The notes beneath the pieces are model-generated. The model was not told the DNA's origin, did no database searches, and saw only the letters and a list, made by a program, of their open reading frames with translations. From Alcanivorax sp. (GTDB lineage: Bacteria > Pseudomonadota > Gammaproteobacteria > Pseudomonadales > Alcanivoracaceae): 64,000 nucleotides of DNA. Shown piece by piece: positions 54,615-63,144 of this stretch (position 1 is its first letter; every line of letters starts with the position of its first letter). A program made the position numbers and the translations under genes. Where the stretch lies: contig JAKUPL010000010.1 in NCBI GenBank assembly GCA_022449455.1, positions 104,934-168,933 of the forward strand. Direction: 5' to 3'.

Positions 54615-56010
54615 GGGAGCCTCCGAGACGGTGATCGACCCGGCGCCCCTTGGCGTCGTAGTCGATGTTGAGGGGTTGCTCGATATGCACGGCCACCTGG
54701 GCGCCCGGCTCAACGTAGACTGCAGCGAAGGCCTGGCCGTACAGCTTGTTGACCCACTGCGACATTTCCTGCACGCCCCCAGCCAGGATGCGGCCCATGG
54801 CCTCGTTGGCAGTGATGCCGACGGTGCCAAGGGAGCCGTCGCTGCCGATGTAAGATACCTGCCCGCTGTCCGAGTCGATCAGGGAGGCCGCGCCGGCACC
54901 GGCTGCCGTGATCAGCGCTTGGGTGCCCAGGAATTGCTGAGCGTTGCTGCGCCGCTCGCCGGAGACACAGGGAATGCCATGGGGATCGCTGATCCAGCCG
55001 AGTCCATCGAGGATGTTGTCATTGCTCCGGTTGCTGCTGTTATTTCTGCCATCCTCTTCCGGCAGCGTGCGGATGGTGCCGTCCTGGAACACGAAGGTGA
55101 TCGACCGTATCTGGCCGCGCACGCAGGACAGCGTCCAATCCCCCGACGCGGTGCCGCTGACCACGGCACCGGCCACGTCGGGAAGCTCGATGCCGTTGGC
55201 GGTGAGGTTGTCGGGGCCGATCACCACCTTGAACGGATAGGGGTCGTTCACCGTGCCATCGATGGGGACCCGGCCGATTAGCGCCGTCATGGCGACCGAG
55301 CCCATCAGCGTGGCGTTGGAGGGCACGGTGTAGACCGCCTGTAGTGGTGAGGCACCGACCTGCCCATCCGTGGCCCGCCCCAGGGTTTCGCTGGCCGAGT
55401 CGATGGCGCCCTGGGCTGGCCCGAAAGCGTTGGGAAAGGTGAAGCCACTGCGATTGCCATTGCCCTCTGTGGGCCTGGCATCATCCGGTTCGATCCAGCG
55501 GACGCCATCGCCGAAACCCTGACCATCGCCGGGTTCGAGTCCGAGGCCGATGGGCAAATCCGCATGATCACCCTGACCTCCCAGTCCTTCGAATTGCCGT
55601 TGGATATCCTGAAGCAGGCTCTGCGCCTGCTGCCGTTCGTTCGCCACGATTTCGCGATCCTGGCGTAGTTGGGCACGCTCCGTATCCAGCGCCGTCTGGA
55701 TACGCTGCTCGATGGAGCGTTCACGCTGGCGCAGACGGTCGTTCTCTGCCTGCTGAGAGCGGTTGTCCGAGAGGGCTGCTTCCAGCTCCTCCCGGAACTG
55801 CCGCACTTGGGCCACCAGGGTGGCCACCGTATCGTTGGGGGTGTCCCCCTCGATGCCGAGAGCTTGCCTCTCGTCGGCGGACAATCGTGTTCCCGCCTCC
55901 TGCGGCGAGGTGCTTGGGCCGTGATCGCCCGAAAACAATCGGATGCCGGCGAACACCAAGAGCGCGATGATCGGGAGCATCAACCACTTGAGCAGGCCGT
56001 TACTGCGCAT
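54595..56010 (-). CDS. traB: TraB-like ICE protein (PFL_4705 family)
   Basis: A 471-residue protein with an N-terminal membrane helix (about 8-26), a long coiled-coil (about 65-135, rich in Q, E and R), and a C-terminal VirB10/TraB-like domain with T-L-M-G-S-V-A-M-T-A-L-I-G-R-V-P near residue 240. It would span the periplasm in the transfer channel. It overlaps both neighbours (11 and 20 bases). Confidence 0.82.
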   Translation of the reverse strand: MRSNGLLKWLMLPIIALLVFAGIRLFSGDHGPSTSPQEAGTRLSADERQALGIEGDTPNDTVATLVAQVRQFREELEAALSDNRSQQAENDRLRQRERSIEQRIQTALDTERAQLRQDREIVANERQQAQSLLQDIQRQFEGLGGQGDHADLPIGLGLEPGDGQGFGDGVRWIEPDDARPTEGNGNRSGFTFPNAFGPAQGAIDSASETLGRATDGQVGASPLQAVYTVPSNATLMGSVAMTALIGRVPIDGTVNDPYPFKVVIGPDNLTANGIELPDVAGAVVSGTASGDWTLSCVRGQIRSITFVFQDGTIRTLPEEDGRNNSSNRSNDNILDGLGWISDPHGIPCVSGERRSNAQQFLGTQALITAAGAGAASLIDSDSGQVSYIGSDGSLGTVGITANEAMGRILAGGVQEMSQWVNKLYGQAFAAVYVEPGAQVAVHIEQPLNIDYDAKGRRVDHRLGGSHGSDLD

Positions 56011-56959
56011 GATCCGCTCCCTCCGCGTCGCCAGCGGCAGCGGCTACCGGCAGGTTGAGAGTGGCATCGATGGGGCTGATGGCCGGTAGCAGCGATTCCG
56101 CCAGGCCGTGGCCGCGGGTCACCAGATAGACCACCGTGGTGCCCTGAGACTCGCCGGCTGGCCCCAGGTCAGGATGCTGGAATGTCGCTGCCAGGAAATT
56201 TCCTTGCAGGGCTCTCGGGTCCAGGTCGAGCCGCCGACTGGCGGTATTGGTCAGGCGCACTGCGGTAACCCACTGATCCTCCAGACGCCAGGCGGCCAGC
56301 GCTTTGGCATGTACCGGTAAAGTGGGCAACAACGTGTCCAGCGCCAGGTCACGGCGCAGGTTCCCGCGCGAGATGCCGTTCACGGGCTCGACGGTACGCA
56401 GTGGTGCGTACAGGCTCTGGGCTGCATAGCGCGTGAGAACCACCGGAATCGGTGTCTCCCGCGCGGGATCGGGTGGTGTGGCGGCCGGTGCATTGGGGGC
56501 TTGCGCACCCGTGCCGCCGTATCTTGTGCCGGCAGTCTCGCCCTCGACGATGCGCACGGGCTCCAAGGGTGCCTCCCCGTCTCGCGCGGCAATGTCGATC
56601 AGAATCAGGGTGCCGTCGTCGGCGTCCTGCAACTGCAAACGTGTGGGCTCGATGGTGTCGTGTGCCAGCAGGTAGAGGGCACCGCCAGCGCTCTGCACAC
56701 GCAGGCGATCGCCAATCGAGGCGGGTACACCGACGCGCACGTTGCGGTCGATGAAGGCCACGCGCTCGTGGCCGACCACCAGGGGGATGGCCAGCGGCAT
56801 GCGCTCCCATTTGAGGATTTCCACTGCCTGGCTGGTGGGTATCCAGCCGAGGAACAGCGCGAGACAGGCCAGGATGAGGAACGGACGGTTGCTCGGCACA
56901 TCCTTGTGCCTCACCGCTGCGCAGCTGACGCGAAAAACTTTTCCAGAAAGTTTTTTCAT
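56000..56959 (-). CDS. TraK-like ICE protein (PFL_4704 family)
   Basis: A 319-residue exported protein. After a basic N-terminus a hydrophobic signal ends near S-Q-A, then V-E-I-L-K-W-E-R-M-P-L. A mid-region linker rich in A and P and a C-terminal V-Y-L-V-T-R-G-H-G-L segment fit the TraK/VirB9-like partner of TraB. The ATG at 56959 has GAGGA upstream; the longer frame to 57037 lacks one. Confidence 0.78.
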   Translation of the reverse strand: MKKLSGKVFRVSCAAVRHKDVPSNRPFLILACLALFLGWIPTSQAVEILKWERMPLAIPLVVGHERVAFIDRNVRVGVPASIGDRLRVQSAGGALYLLAHDTIEPTRLQLQDADDGTLILIDIAARDGEAPLEPVRIVEGETAGTRYGGTGAQAPNAPAATPPDPARETPIPVVLTRYAAQSLYAPLRTVEPVNGISRGNLRRDLALDTLLPTLPVHAKALAAWRLEDQWVTAVRLTNTASRRLDLDPRALQGNFLAATFQHPDLGPAGESQGTTVVYLVTRGHGLAESLLPAISPIDATLNLPVAAAAGDAEGADHAQ

Positions 56960-56969
56960 GGCAAGTCCT

Positions 56970-57632
56970 CTACGGAGTCTCCGGTGCGGGGGATGCCGGA
57001 GGCGGTTCGGCGGCGATGCGCTGTGGTGTGCCGTCATAGCAGTCCAGCGCCAGGCCGAAGGGGTTGCGTTCGGGGTCGATGTCCAGGCGTACGACCTTTA
57101 GCGGATAACGCACCAAGGCGCGCTTGACCTGCTCGGTGCCGTAATACTCATCGGCGCTAACGTCCAGGGTGACGACCCAGTCGCGGTCGGACACCACCCG
57201 GACGCGCTGGGTCGGGTCATCGCCGAAGCCCCGCCCCGGAATTTCGTAGATACCGCGTACCCGCTGACGCAGTTCGCCGGTGCGCTGCCGCTGCTCGTAA
57301 TCGAGCCGGAGAAAGTGCTGACAGCCGGACGTCAGGTAGGCAGACAGCGCATGGATGTTGCGGGCGTAGTCGTCCTCGCCGTTGGTGGGCCAGCGGTTGA
57401 GTTGCTGAAAGATGTAGAAGGCGAAGGCATAGACGGACTCTGGTGGTACGTCCCACCACTTGCGCACGCTGCCTGATCGCAGGTCTGGGGGTACATGGAT
57501 AGTGAGATCACGCGGGGCATTCCACCAGCCAACGCCCAGCACCAAGGCGAGGACGAACAGTGCGCCTGCACCCAGACGCAGTGTCCTGATATGGGCCTGA
57601 AGATGGGTGACCTCGTTCTTGAAGCGGCTCAT
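56970..57632 (-). CDS. TraE-like ICE protein (PFL_4703 family)
   Basis: A 220-residue protein with an N-terminal membrane helix (about 20-38) and a periplasmic domain containing P-P-E-S-V-Y-A-F-A-F-Y-I-F-Q-Q-L-N and a proline-rich tail. It resembles the VirB8/TraE-like TIGR03746 family. The ATG overlaps the preceding DUF3487 gene by 4 bases. Confidence 0.8.
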   Translation of the reverse strand: MSRFKNEVTHLQAHIRTLRLGAGALFVLALVLGVGWWNAPRDLTIHVPPDLRSGSVRKWWDVPPESVYAFAFYIFQQLNRWPTNGEDDYARNIHALSAYLTSGCQHFLRLDYEQRQRTGELRQRVRGIYEIPGRGFGDDPTQRVRVVSDRDWVVTLDVSADEYYGTEQVKRALVRYPLKVVRLDIDPERNPFGLALDCYDGTPQRIAAEPPPASPAPETP

Positions 57633-58030
57633 GGTGTCCCCCTTCGGGTCGCCCAGTGACCCGAACGTGTTACCAGTGAACCGCCTCCGACGTAGGGCGA
57701 GAACAGCGGATACCCGAGCGCGATGCGCCACTGCAACTGGCGATAGAGCCAGGTGTCGGGGCGACCCCGCTTCCGACGCCGCAGCGCACTTCCGCCGGCA
57801 AAGACCCCAAGCGCAACGGTGGCCACGATCATCGACGGTATCAGCGCTAGGGTGGACGTCAGCCAGGCCAGCAGCAGGCCGAGCACCAACCCGACCAGGG
57901 CCGACAGGCCCACGCAAATCCACAGCTCATCCGCCGTCAGCCCCCGGACCACCACGGGCTGGCGGTTGAGCCGATGCGGCAGGAATGTCACCGTGTCGTC
58001 CTGTTGAAGTTCGGGCGTGCTAGCCATCAC
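57629..58030 (-). CDS. TraL-like ICE protein (DUF3487, TIGR03750)
   Basis: A 133-residue inner-membrane protein with two adjacent helices (about 38-80) flanked by F-L-P-H-R-L-N-R-Q-P-V-V-V-R-G-L-T and R-K-R-G-R-P-D-T-W-L-Y-R. The pattern is that of TraL/VirB3-like proteins. Confidence 0.82.
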   Translation of the reverse strand: MMASTPELQQDDTVTFLPHRLNRQPVVVRGLTADELWICVGLSALVGLVLGLLLAWLTSTLALIPSMIVATVALGVFAGGSALRRRKRGRPDTWLYRQLQWRIALGYPLFSPYVGGGSLVTRSGHWATRRGTP

Positions 58031-58039
58031 GGGACACCT

Positions 58040-58408
58040 TTACAAGATGCCGGTGGCTTCGGTCAGCAGCCAGATACCCACGACCAGCAGGATCGCCCCG
58101 ACCGCCACGGTGAGGCCGAACTGCCCCCAGGTCTTGCGCCCGGTGTGGATCTCCGAATAGGTGCTGTAGGCGTGGTAGCAGACACCGATGAACATCGAGG
58201 CGACCACGAGCAGTGCCACCAGCAGCACGATGTCGTAGCCATAGTTGCGCAGCGTCTCCATGATGCCACTGCCGGTGCCGCGCGACGGGTCCTCCAGCGT
58301 CGGCAGCCCCTGGGCGTGAACCAGCGGCACCGCGCTTGCCGAAAGCAAGGCGGCAGCAGACTGGCGGATGTGTTGAATCAAGCGGTTGCGAGCGGAGCGG
58401 GAAGCCAT
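58040..58408 (-). CDS. Pilin-like ICE protein (DUF2976, TIGR03745)
   Basis: A 122-residue protein with a long N-terminal signal (to about residue 33) and two membrane helices near 62-80 and 100-120. The form is that of TraA/VirB2-like pilins. Confidence 0.82.
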   Translation of the reverse strand: MASRSARNRLIQHIRQSAAALLSASAVPLVHAQGLPTLEDPSRGTGSGIMETLRNYGYDIVLLVALLVVASMFIGVCYHAYSTYSEIHTGRKTWGQFGLTVAVGAILLVVGIWLLTEATGIL

Positions 58409-58426
58409 GGCGATGTCCTCATCGGG

Positions 58427-58660
58427 TCAAGACAACAGGAAAAAAGTCAGTACGACGTACATCGCGATGAACCGCACCGCGACACCGAGGAACTGACGTT
58501 GAGAGATGCGTTCTTCCGCCCAGCCCACATAGGCGGTGCGCAGGGCCCAGACACCCCATAGCAGCAGCACGGCGAAGACGAGGCTCACGAGTACGACGGA
58601 CATATCCGACGCCGAGAAACCGGCGTTGGCCTGAAAGGCGGTCGCTTGAGCGGCGTTCAT
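58427..58660 (-). CDS. Small ICE membrane protein (DUF3262, TIGR03758)
   Basis: A 77-residue protein with two hydrophobic helices (about 20-40 and 58-76) that fits the small DUF3262 partner found between the RAQPRD and DUF2976 genes. It overlaps the RAQPRD gene by 4 bases. Confidence 0.78.
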   Translation of the reverse strand: MNAAQATAFQANAGFSASDMSVVLVSLVFAVLLLWGVWALRTAYVGWAEERISQRQFLGVAVRFIAMYVVLTFFLLS

Positions 58661-59010
58661 TGGTCGGCCTCCTCGGACTCCTGGCGGTAGCCGCCGAGCA
58701 GGTCTACGGGATCACGCGGTTGCGCGCGTTGGGGACTCAAGTAGTCGCGGATGCCCTGGCGAACACGCTCGATGTCCTCGCGCAGGCGGGCGTAGTCGAA
58801 GTGGTAACGGCTGTCACCCTGTCGAGGCAGGCTGACACTGTGCTCGGCCAGGCGGTCGATCATGTCGAGCTGGCGGATCAGCGCGGCCAGTTGAGCATGC
58901 TCGGTGGCACCGTCCCCAGCCAGTACGGGCTCGATAGTGAGGGCAGAGACGGCCAGCAGCACGGCGATAGCGCGGTGCCATAGGATGTTGCGGCTGCTGT
59001 GGTGTGCCAT
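58657..59010 (-). CDS. RAQPRD-family ICE protein
   Basis: A 117-residue exported protein with a signal ending near V-L-A. The C-terminal part contains the family-naming motif S-P-Q-R-A-Q-P-R-D-P-V-D-L. It is the first gene of the recognisable transfer operon on this strand. The usual upstream genes (TraD coupling protein, lytic transglycosylase) are absent. Confidence 0.9.
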   Translation of the reverse strand: MAHHSSRNILWHRAIAVLLAVSALTIEPVLAGDGATEHAQLAALIRQLDMIDRLAEHSVSLPRQGDSRYHFDYARLREDIERVRQGIRDYLSPQRAQPRDPVDLLGGYRQESEEADQ

Positions 59011-59193
59011 CGTGCCATTCCTCGCAGGGCGAATGGCATGATGCTGGGGTATGGGATCGGATTGCGCTGCAAAGAATAGGAACGAGGGGGCTACCGGATT
59101 AAATTAGATCAAGTCTGAATTCATACAGACCGGTTTACGGTATAGCCATCGCTTATACCAGATTGCCCCCACAGCTTGGTGCTGTTAAAATTC

Positions 59194-59304
59194 TGGTGTC
59201 ATTGGGGAGTAGCCGCTCTTCTTCTCGAAGAGGCTTGCGTCAACACACTTGACCGGAGAGGTCATGGCGTAAGCGGTTCCCAAGCTTGGCAAGACCTTTG
59301 ACCA
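59194..59304 (+). ncRNA. yybP-ykoY-type manganese riboswitch
   Basis: The 68-base 5' flank of the UPF0016 gene is preceded by the conserved yybP-ykoY loop GGGGAGTAGCC (59204-59214). Later there are the hairpins CTCTTC-N4-GAAGAG and TGACC-GGAGA-GGTCA, and a 3' segment GACCTTTGACCA. A P1-like helix can form between TGGTGTCA (59194) and TGACCA (59299-59304) with a 2-base bulge. This RNA senses Mn2+ and typically controls Mn exporters, consistent with the next gene. The expression platform was not resolved. Confidence 0.75.
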
Positions 59305-59371
59305 TAACGCCTCCGACTATGGCCGGGGACGCGTTGTGGTTAATCGTCTATTGACCGGCCTGGGAATATTC

Positions 59372-59947
59372 ATGGAATCAATCCTCGTCTCTACCGGGGT
59401 CGTCGCACTTGCAGAGATCGGCGACAAAACCCAGCTTCTGGCATTTATCCTTGCAGCCCGCTTCAAGAAACCGGTGCCGATCATTCTCGGCATCTTCGCG
59501 GCGACTCTTGTTAACCACGGTCTAGCGGGTGCTATAGGGGCATGGATTACTTCAACGTTGAGCCCCGAGATCTTGCGCTGGGCATTGGGTCTATCATTCC
59601 TCGCTATGGCGATATGGACCATGATCCCAGACAAGATTGAAGAGGAGGAGACCCGAGTTGCCCGGAAATTCAGCGTCTTCGGCGCGACAGTGATCACCTT
59701 CTTTCTTGCTGAAATGGGCGACAAGACACAGGTTGCCACTGTCGCGATGGCTGCCCATTACGCCGCCCCGCTGATGGTGGTCGTTGGCACTACGCTTGGG
59801 ATGTTGATTGCCGACGTCCCTGCTGTCTTTACGGGCGACAAGCTCGCCTCGAAAATCCCGATGAAGCTCGTACATTCAATTGCAGCCGCGATCTTTGCTT
59901 TCCTCGGAGTCATAACATTGTTCGGGGCTGCAAAAGTCGGCTTCTAA
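59372..59947 (+). CDS. UPF0016/TMEM165 (Gdt1)-family manganese exporter
   Basis: A 191-residue membrane protein with two copies of the E-x-G-D-K-T motif, A-E-I-G-D-K-T (residues 14-20) and A-E-M-G-D-K-T (about 113-119), in an inverted two-times-three-helix arrangement. Bacterial members such as Vibrio MneA export Mn2+. The start at 59372 is inferred from the family; the frame is open to 59336. The riboswitch upstream supports Mn specificity. Confidence 0.85.
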   Translation: MESILVSTGVVALAEIGDKTQLLAFILAARFKKPVPIILGIFAATLVNHGLAGAIGAWITSTLSPEILRWALGLSFLAMAIWTMIPDKIEEEETRVARKFSVFGATVITFFLAEMGDKTQVATVAMAAHYAAPLMVVVGTTLGMLIADVPAVFTGDKLASKIPMKLVHSIAAAIFAFLGVITLFGAAKVGF

Positions 59948-60104
59948 AGCCTCGGGGGCTTACCGCCATACCTTGCTCAAAAGCGAATTATGTCGCCATA
60001 GAGGGAAGCTACTCTGGGCCTGATATCCTGAAAATGGTGTTACGCAGGGGCGTGCTGCCCTTGATGGTCGACGTATAGCCCAGCCAGTGCGATCAACTCT
60101 CATG

Positions 60105-61478
60105 TCACGATGGCCATCTCGTGTGATGGCCATCGATCATAAAGGCGTGCCGGTGACGGCCTCTCGGATGGTGGTGTGGATGGCGATGCGGTTCCGGCCC
60201 CTCCCAGCCCTCATGTTCATGCTGGTGGTGATCGTCATGATAATGCAGGTGGGTGTGCTCAACAGGAACATGATCATGCTCGAGTGCCATAGGGTCCCAT
60301 GACGGCCAGACACGGGTCGCGAGCGCCGTCGACACCAGCGCAATCGACCCCAGCAGGGCGAAGGTCTCAATCAGGCCCACCTCGGCCCCAACCCAACCGG
60401 CCAACGGATAGGCCACCAGCCAACAGCCATGCGACAGCGAGAATTGCGCGGCGAACAGCGCCGGACGGTCCTCTGGCTGGCACGACTGTTTGAGCAGGTG
60501 TCCGGTGGGCGTCATGACCAGCGAGGCGCCGGCGCCCAGCAGAAACCACAGCCCCAGCAGGCCGACATACCCGGGGGCGAGCAGGCCGAGGAACAGGCTC
60601 ACCGTCATCAGCGCGCCGCCGGCGAGCATGATCGGGCGCGCACGCACGCGCTCCAGGACCTTCGGCAGTAGCAGGGCCACCAGCATCGAACCGCCCCCGA
60701 CCGCCGCGAAGGCCATGGCGACCGCCTGCTCGCCCAGGCCCAGGACGGAACGGACATAGACCACGGTATTGACGATCTGCATGGCCCCGGCGGCGGACAC
60801 CACCATGTTCAGGGCCAGCAGCCCTCTCAGCCGCGGGGTCTTCAGGTAGATTTCCATACCACGTAAAACTCTGCGCCAGACGCTCGGCGCTTCGTCATCC
60901 GCGGCATGGGGCGACGGCAGGACCACCGAGACAACCAAGCCAGCCGAGACCAGAAAGGCTAGGCCGTTGAGCAGGAACAGCACATCGAAGCTCATCACCG
61001 TCAGCAGTGCCGCAGCGGCCATGGGGCTGAGCAGGTTCTCGAGGTCATAGGCGAGCCGCGACAACGATAGCGCCCGGGTGTACTGCCTCTCGTCCTCGAG
61101 GAGGTCTGGGATCGTCGCCTGAAAGACCGGGGTGAAGCCTGCCGAGGCGGCATTGAGTAGGAAGATCAGCACATAGATCTGCCAGATCTCGGTGACGAAG
61201 GGCAGCGCGCAGACCACGGATGCCCGCAGCAGGTCCAGGCTGACCAGCAGGACGCGTCGCGGCAGACGCGAGGCGTAAGCCCCGACCAGTGGCGCGATGC
61301 CCACATAGGCCACCATCTTGATCGCCAGGGCTGTGCCTAGCACGAGCCCCGCCTGCCCGCCCGCCAGGTCATGGGCCAGCAGCGCCAGGGCGACCGTCGT
61401 TAGCCCGGTGCCGACGAGAGCGGTGACCTGGGCCAGGAATAAATGGCGGTAACGGCGGTGACTCAGCACTTGGAGCAT
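60105..61478 (-). CDS. nreB: NreB-like MFS exporter with histidine-rich tail (nickel)
   Basis: A 457-residue MFS transporter with about 12 helices. Its last 58 residues hold 19 histidines (H-T-H-L-H-Y-H, H-R-H-P-H-H-H and similar), as in NreB nickel-resistance proteins, whose tail binds Ni2+. The start has GAGGAGG upstream. It is divergent from an RcnR-type repressor gene with an RcnR operator between them, which fits nickel/cobalt control. Confidence 0.82.
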   Translation of the reverse strand: MLQVLSHRRYRHLFLAQVTALVGTGLTTVALALLAHDLAGGQAGLVLGTALAIKMVAYVGIAPLVGAYASRLPRRVLLVSLDLLRASVVCALPFVTEIWQIYVLIFLLNAASAGFTPVFQATIPDLLEDERQYTRALSLSRLAYDLENLLSPMAAAALLTVMSFDVLFLLNGLAFLVSAGLVVSVVLPSPHAADDEAPSVWRRVLRGMEIYLKTPRLRGLLALNMVVSAAGAMQIVNTVVYVRSVLGLGEQAVAMAFAAVGGGSMLVALLLPKVLERVRARPIMLAGGALMTVSLFLGLLAPGYVGLLGLWFLLGAGASLVMTPTGHLLKQSCQPEDRPALFAAQFSLSHGCWLVAYPLAGWVGAEVGLIETFALLGSIALVSTALATRVWPSWDPMALEHDHVPVEHTHLHYHDDHHQHEHEGWEGPEPHRHPHHHPRGRHRHAFMIDGHHTRWPS

Positions 61479-61566
61479 GGGGCCTCCTCGAGGCGTTGGT
61501 GTCGGTTACTGACGGAATACTGGGAGAAGACGACTCACATACCTTTATCTTTCTTGAAAGCAATCA

Positions 61567-61581
61567 TACTCCCCCCTAGTA
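61567..61581. promoter_or_regulatory. RcnR/NreA-type operator
   Basis: The site TACT-CCCCCC-T-AGTA is, read on the other strand, TACT-A-GGGGGG-AGTA: two TACT/AGTA arms around a G6 tract, the RcnR recognition pattern. It lies 50 bases before the repressor gene and 89 bases before nreB, so it can control both. Confidence 0.85.
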
Positions 61582-61630
61582 TCTGTATGCCACCTCCCTG
61601 TATAGTTTCCCTTCTCACAGAGACAGCCCC

Positions 61631-61900
61631 ATGCACACGATCAAAGACAAAGCGAAGCTGCTAACCCGCGTTCGACGTATCCAGGGGCAGGCAGCTGCAC
61701 TGGAAAGGCAACTTGATAAGGAAGGGGATTGCACTGCCGTGCTGCAACAGGCCGCCGCGATTCGCGGAGCGGTGAATGGGCTGATGGCGACCATCATTGA
61801 GGGGCACCTGACTGATCACGTTGTCAGGGAGCCCGAGTTGGAGCAGCGGCAACAAGACTTGGATGCGGTGCTGCAGGTCATCAAAACCTACTTCAAGTAG
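61631..61900 (+). CDS. RcnR/NreA-type nickel/cobalt-responsive repressor
   Basis: An 89-residue DUF156 helical protein close to E. coli RcnR. All metal ligands of RcnR are present in the expected places: His2, Cys34, His59 and His63, plus I-Q-G-Q-A-A-A-L and R-G-A-V-N-G-L-M. In RcnR the apo form binds the TACT-G6 site and metal releases it. It probably controls nreB and itself. Confidence 0.9.
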   Translation: MHTIKDKAKLLTRVRRIQGQAAALERQLDKEGDCTAVLQQAAAIRGAVNGLMATIIEGHLTDHVVREPELEQRQQDLDAVLQVIKTYFK

Positions 61901-61903
61901 AAC

Positions 61904-62580
61904 ATGAAGAAGCCGTGCACACAGAAAGATCAAAGAATGGATGAAAGTAAGAATGAAGCCGCATTGACGGCCGAAACCGTCGCCCGACCGAAAGGCTGGT
62001 TCAACCACACCGTCGTTGGTGCTGGGATCACCAGCGCTCTGGGTGACTTCTGCTACGAGACGACGACCGTCATTCTTCCTGGTTTTCTTGCCGTGCTGGG
62101 CCTGCCGGCCAGCGTACTCGGCACCATCGAAGGTATTGCCGATGCCGTGGCCAGCTTCACCAAGATGGTATCGGGCTACGTCGCTGACAAAGTGGGCCAT
62201 CGCAAGTTGCTGGTCCTCGTGGGCTACGGCCTGACGCCGCTCGGACAGGCATCATCGCGCTGGCGGCCGTCCTGACTGCGTTCGCCTTCTGGTTTTCGGT
62301 AGACAGCATTCCATTGCTGGCCGCCATCTTCTTCGTCGCGGGCTTGTGCGTCACTGTCGAGGAAGCGCTGGAATCCACGGTGACGGCGGAAATGGTGCAG
62401 ACTGAAACATTGGTGATGAGCTACGGCGCGCTGGGCACGATCAATGGCACGGCCAAGTTTGTCTCCAGTGCAACGGTCGGCGTGGTGTGGACCGCAGTCT
62501 CGCCGACGCTTGGTTTCGGCCTGGCAGCGGTGCTGATGGCAGCCGGGACACTGGCCTTGCTCCGCGTCGGGAACGAGTAG
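61904..62580 (+). pseudogene. MFS transporter with internal deletion and frameshift
   Basis: The N-terminal part (61904-62275) reads as two to three MFS helices with V-A-D-K-V-G-H-R-K and G-Y-G-L-T-P-L-G-Q. Just after G-Q-A, near 62250, the reading continues in another frame with I-I-A-L-A-A-V-L-T-A-F-A-F-W-F and runs to 62580. The two parts together are about 220 residues, roughly half a normal MFS protein, so the middle is deleted. It starts 3 bases after the repressor stop and would have been in its operon. Confidence 0.8.
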
Positions 62581-62597
62581 CGTTGAGGCGGCCAACT

Positions 62598-62969
62598 ATG
62601 ACGCCAATCTCGAACGCCAAGCGATGGGCGCGCACGATCAAGCGGGATGTACATGCAGTCTGGTTAGCCGCGCGAGACCCTCGAACGCCGTGGTTTGCCA
62701 AGGGGCTCGCGCTGCTTGTAGCCGCCTATGCGGTATCACCCATCGACCTGATCCCGGATTTCGTTCCCGTGCTCGGTTACCTGGATGATCTCGTGATCGT
62801 GCCGCTCGGCATCCTGTTGGTCGTCCGGCTCATCCCGCCTGAAGTGATGGAGAAACACCGACAAGCAGCGGCCAAAGCCACCGAACGGCCAGTCAGTCGC
62901 CTGGCGGCTGGCGTGGTCATTGCCGTCTGGATCGCTTGTGCTGTGCTCCTGGTCAAACTGCTTCTATGA
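62598..62969 (+). CDS. DUF1232 (YkvA-like) membrane protein
   Basis: A 123-residue protein with the DUF1232 core A-V-S-P-I-D-L-I-P-D-F-V-P-V-L-G-Y-L-D-D-L and a C-terminal membrane helix (about 103-122). The function of the family is not established. The ATG at 62598 matches the family start. Confidence 0.85.
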   Translation: MTPISNAKRWARTIKRDVHAVWLAARDPRTPWFAKGLALLVAAYAVSPIDLIPDFVPVLGYLDDLVIVPLGILLVVRLIPPEVMEKHRQAAAKATERPVSRLAAGVVIAVWIACAVLLVKLLL

Positions 62970-63144
62970 GACTGCTGATATACCACCACATGGCTTGCTT
63001 GGGCCTAAGTGCAGCTTCAACGGTCTGGCGTACGATTTCCAGATACCATCTATGAAGTGTGCGAATCCGTGACCGTTTTGCAGCAATCCGAGGTGGCCAC
63101 TGGCATCTGTTCATCGCGCTCAACTGGTTCTCGTTGAGAACTAG

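Larger units (their letters stand above)
19300..59010. mobile_element. Integrative and conjugative element (GI-type T4SS, ICEclc/pKLC102-like), right boundary not found
   Basis: The span runs from the integrase region to the last recognised transfer gene. It holds a tyrosine integrase, a MobH relaxase, a DUF3742 protein and a colinear set of PFL_47xx-family mating-pair genes, with the defence operon as cargo between traG and DUF3742. Metal-resistance cargo and an insertion sequence follow to the right edge, so the true end lies at or beyond 64000. No tRNA gene borders the left end, and I could not identify an att repeat. Confidence 0.85.

Noticed and set aside
59948..60104. A short gene between the Mn exporter and nreB
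   Set aside because: No frame with a ribosome site and coherent sequence; it is treated as spacer.
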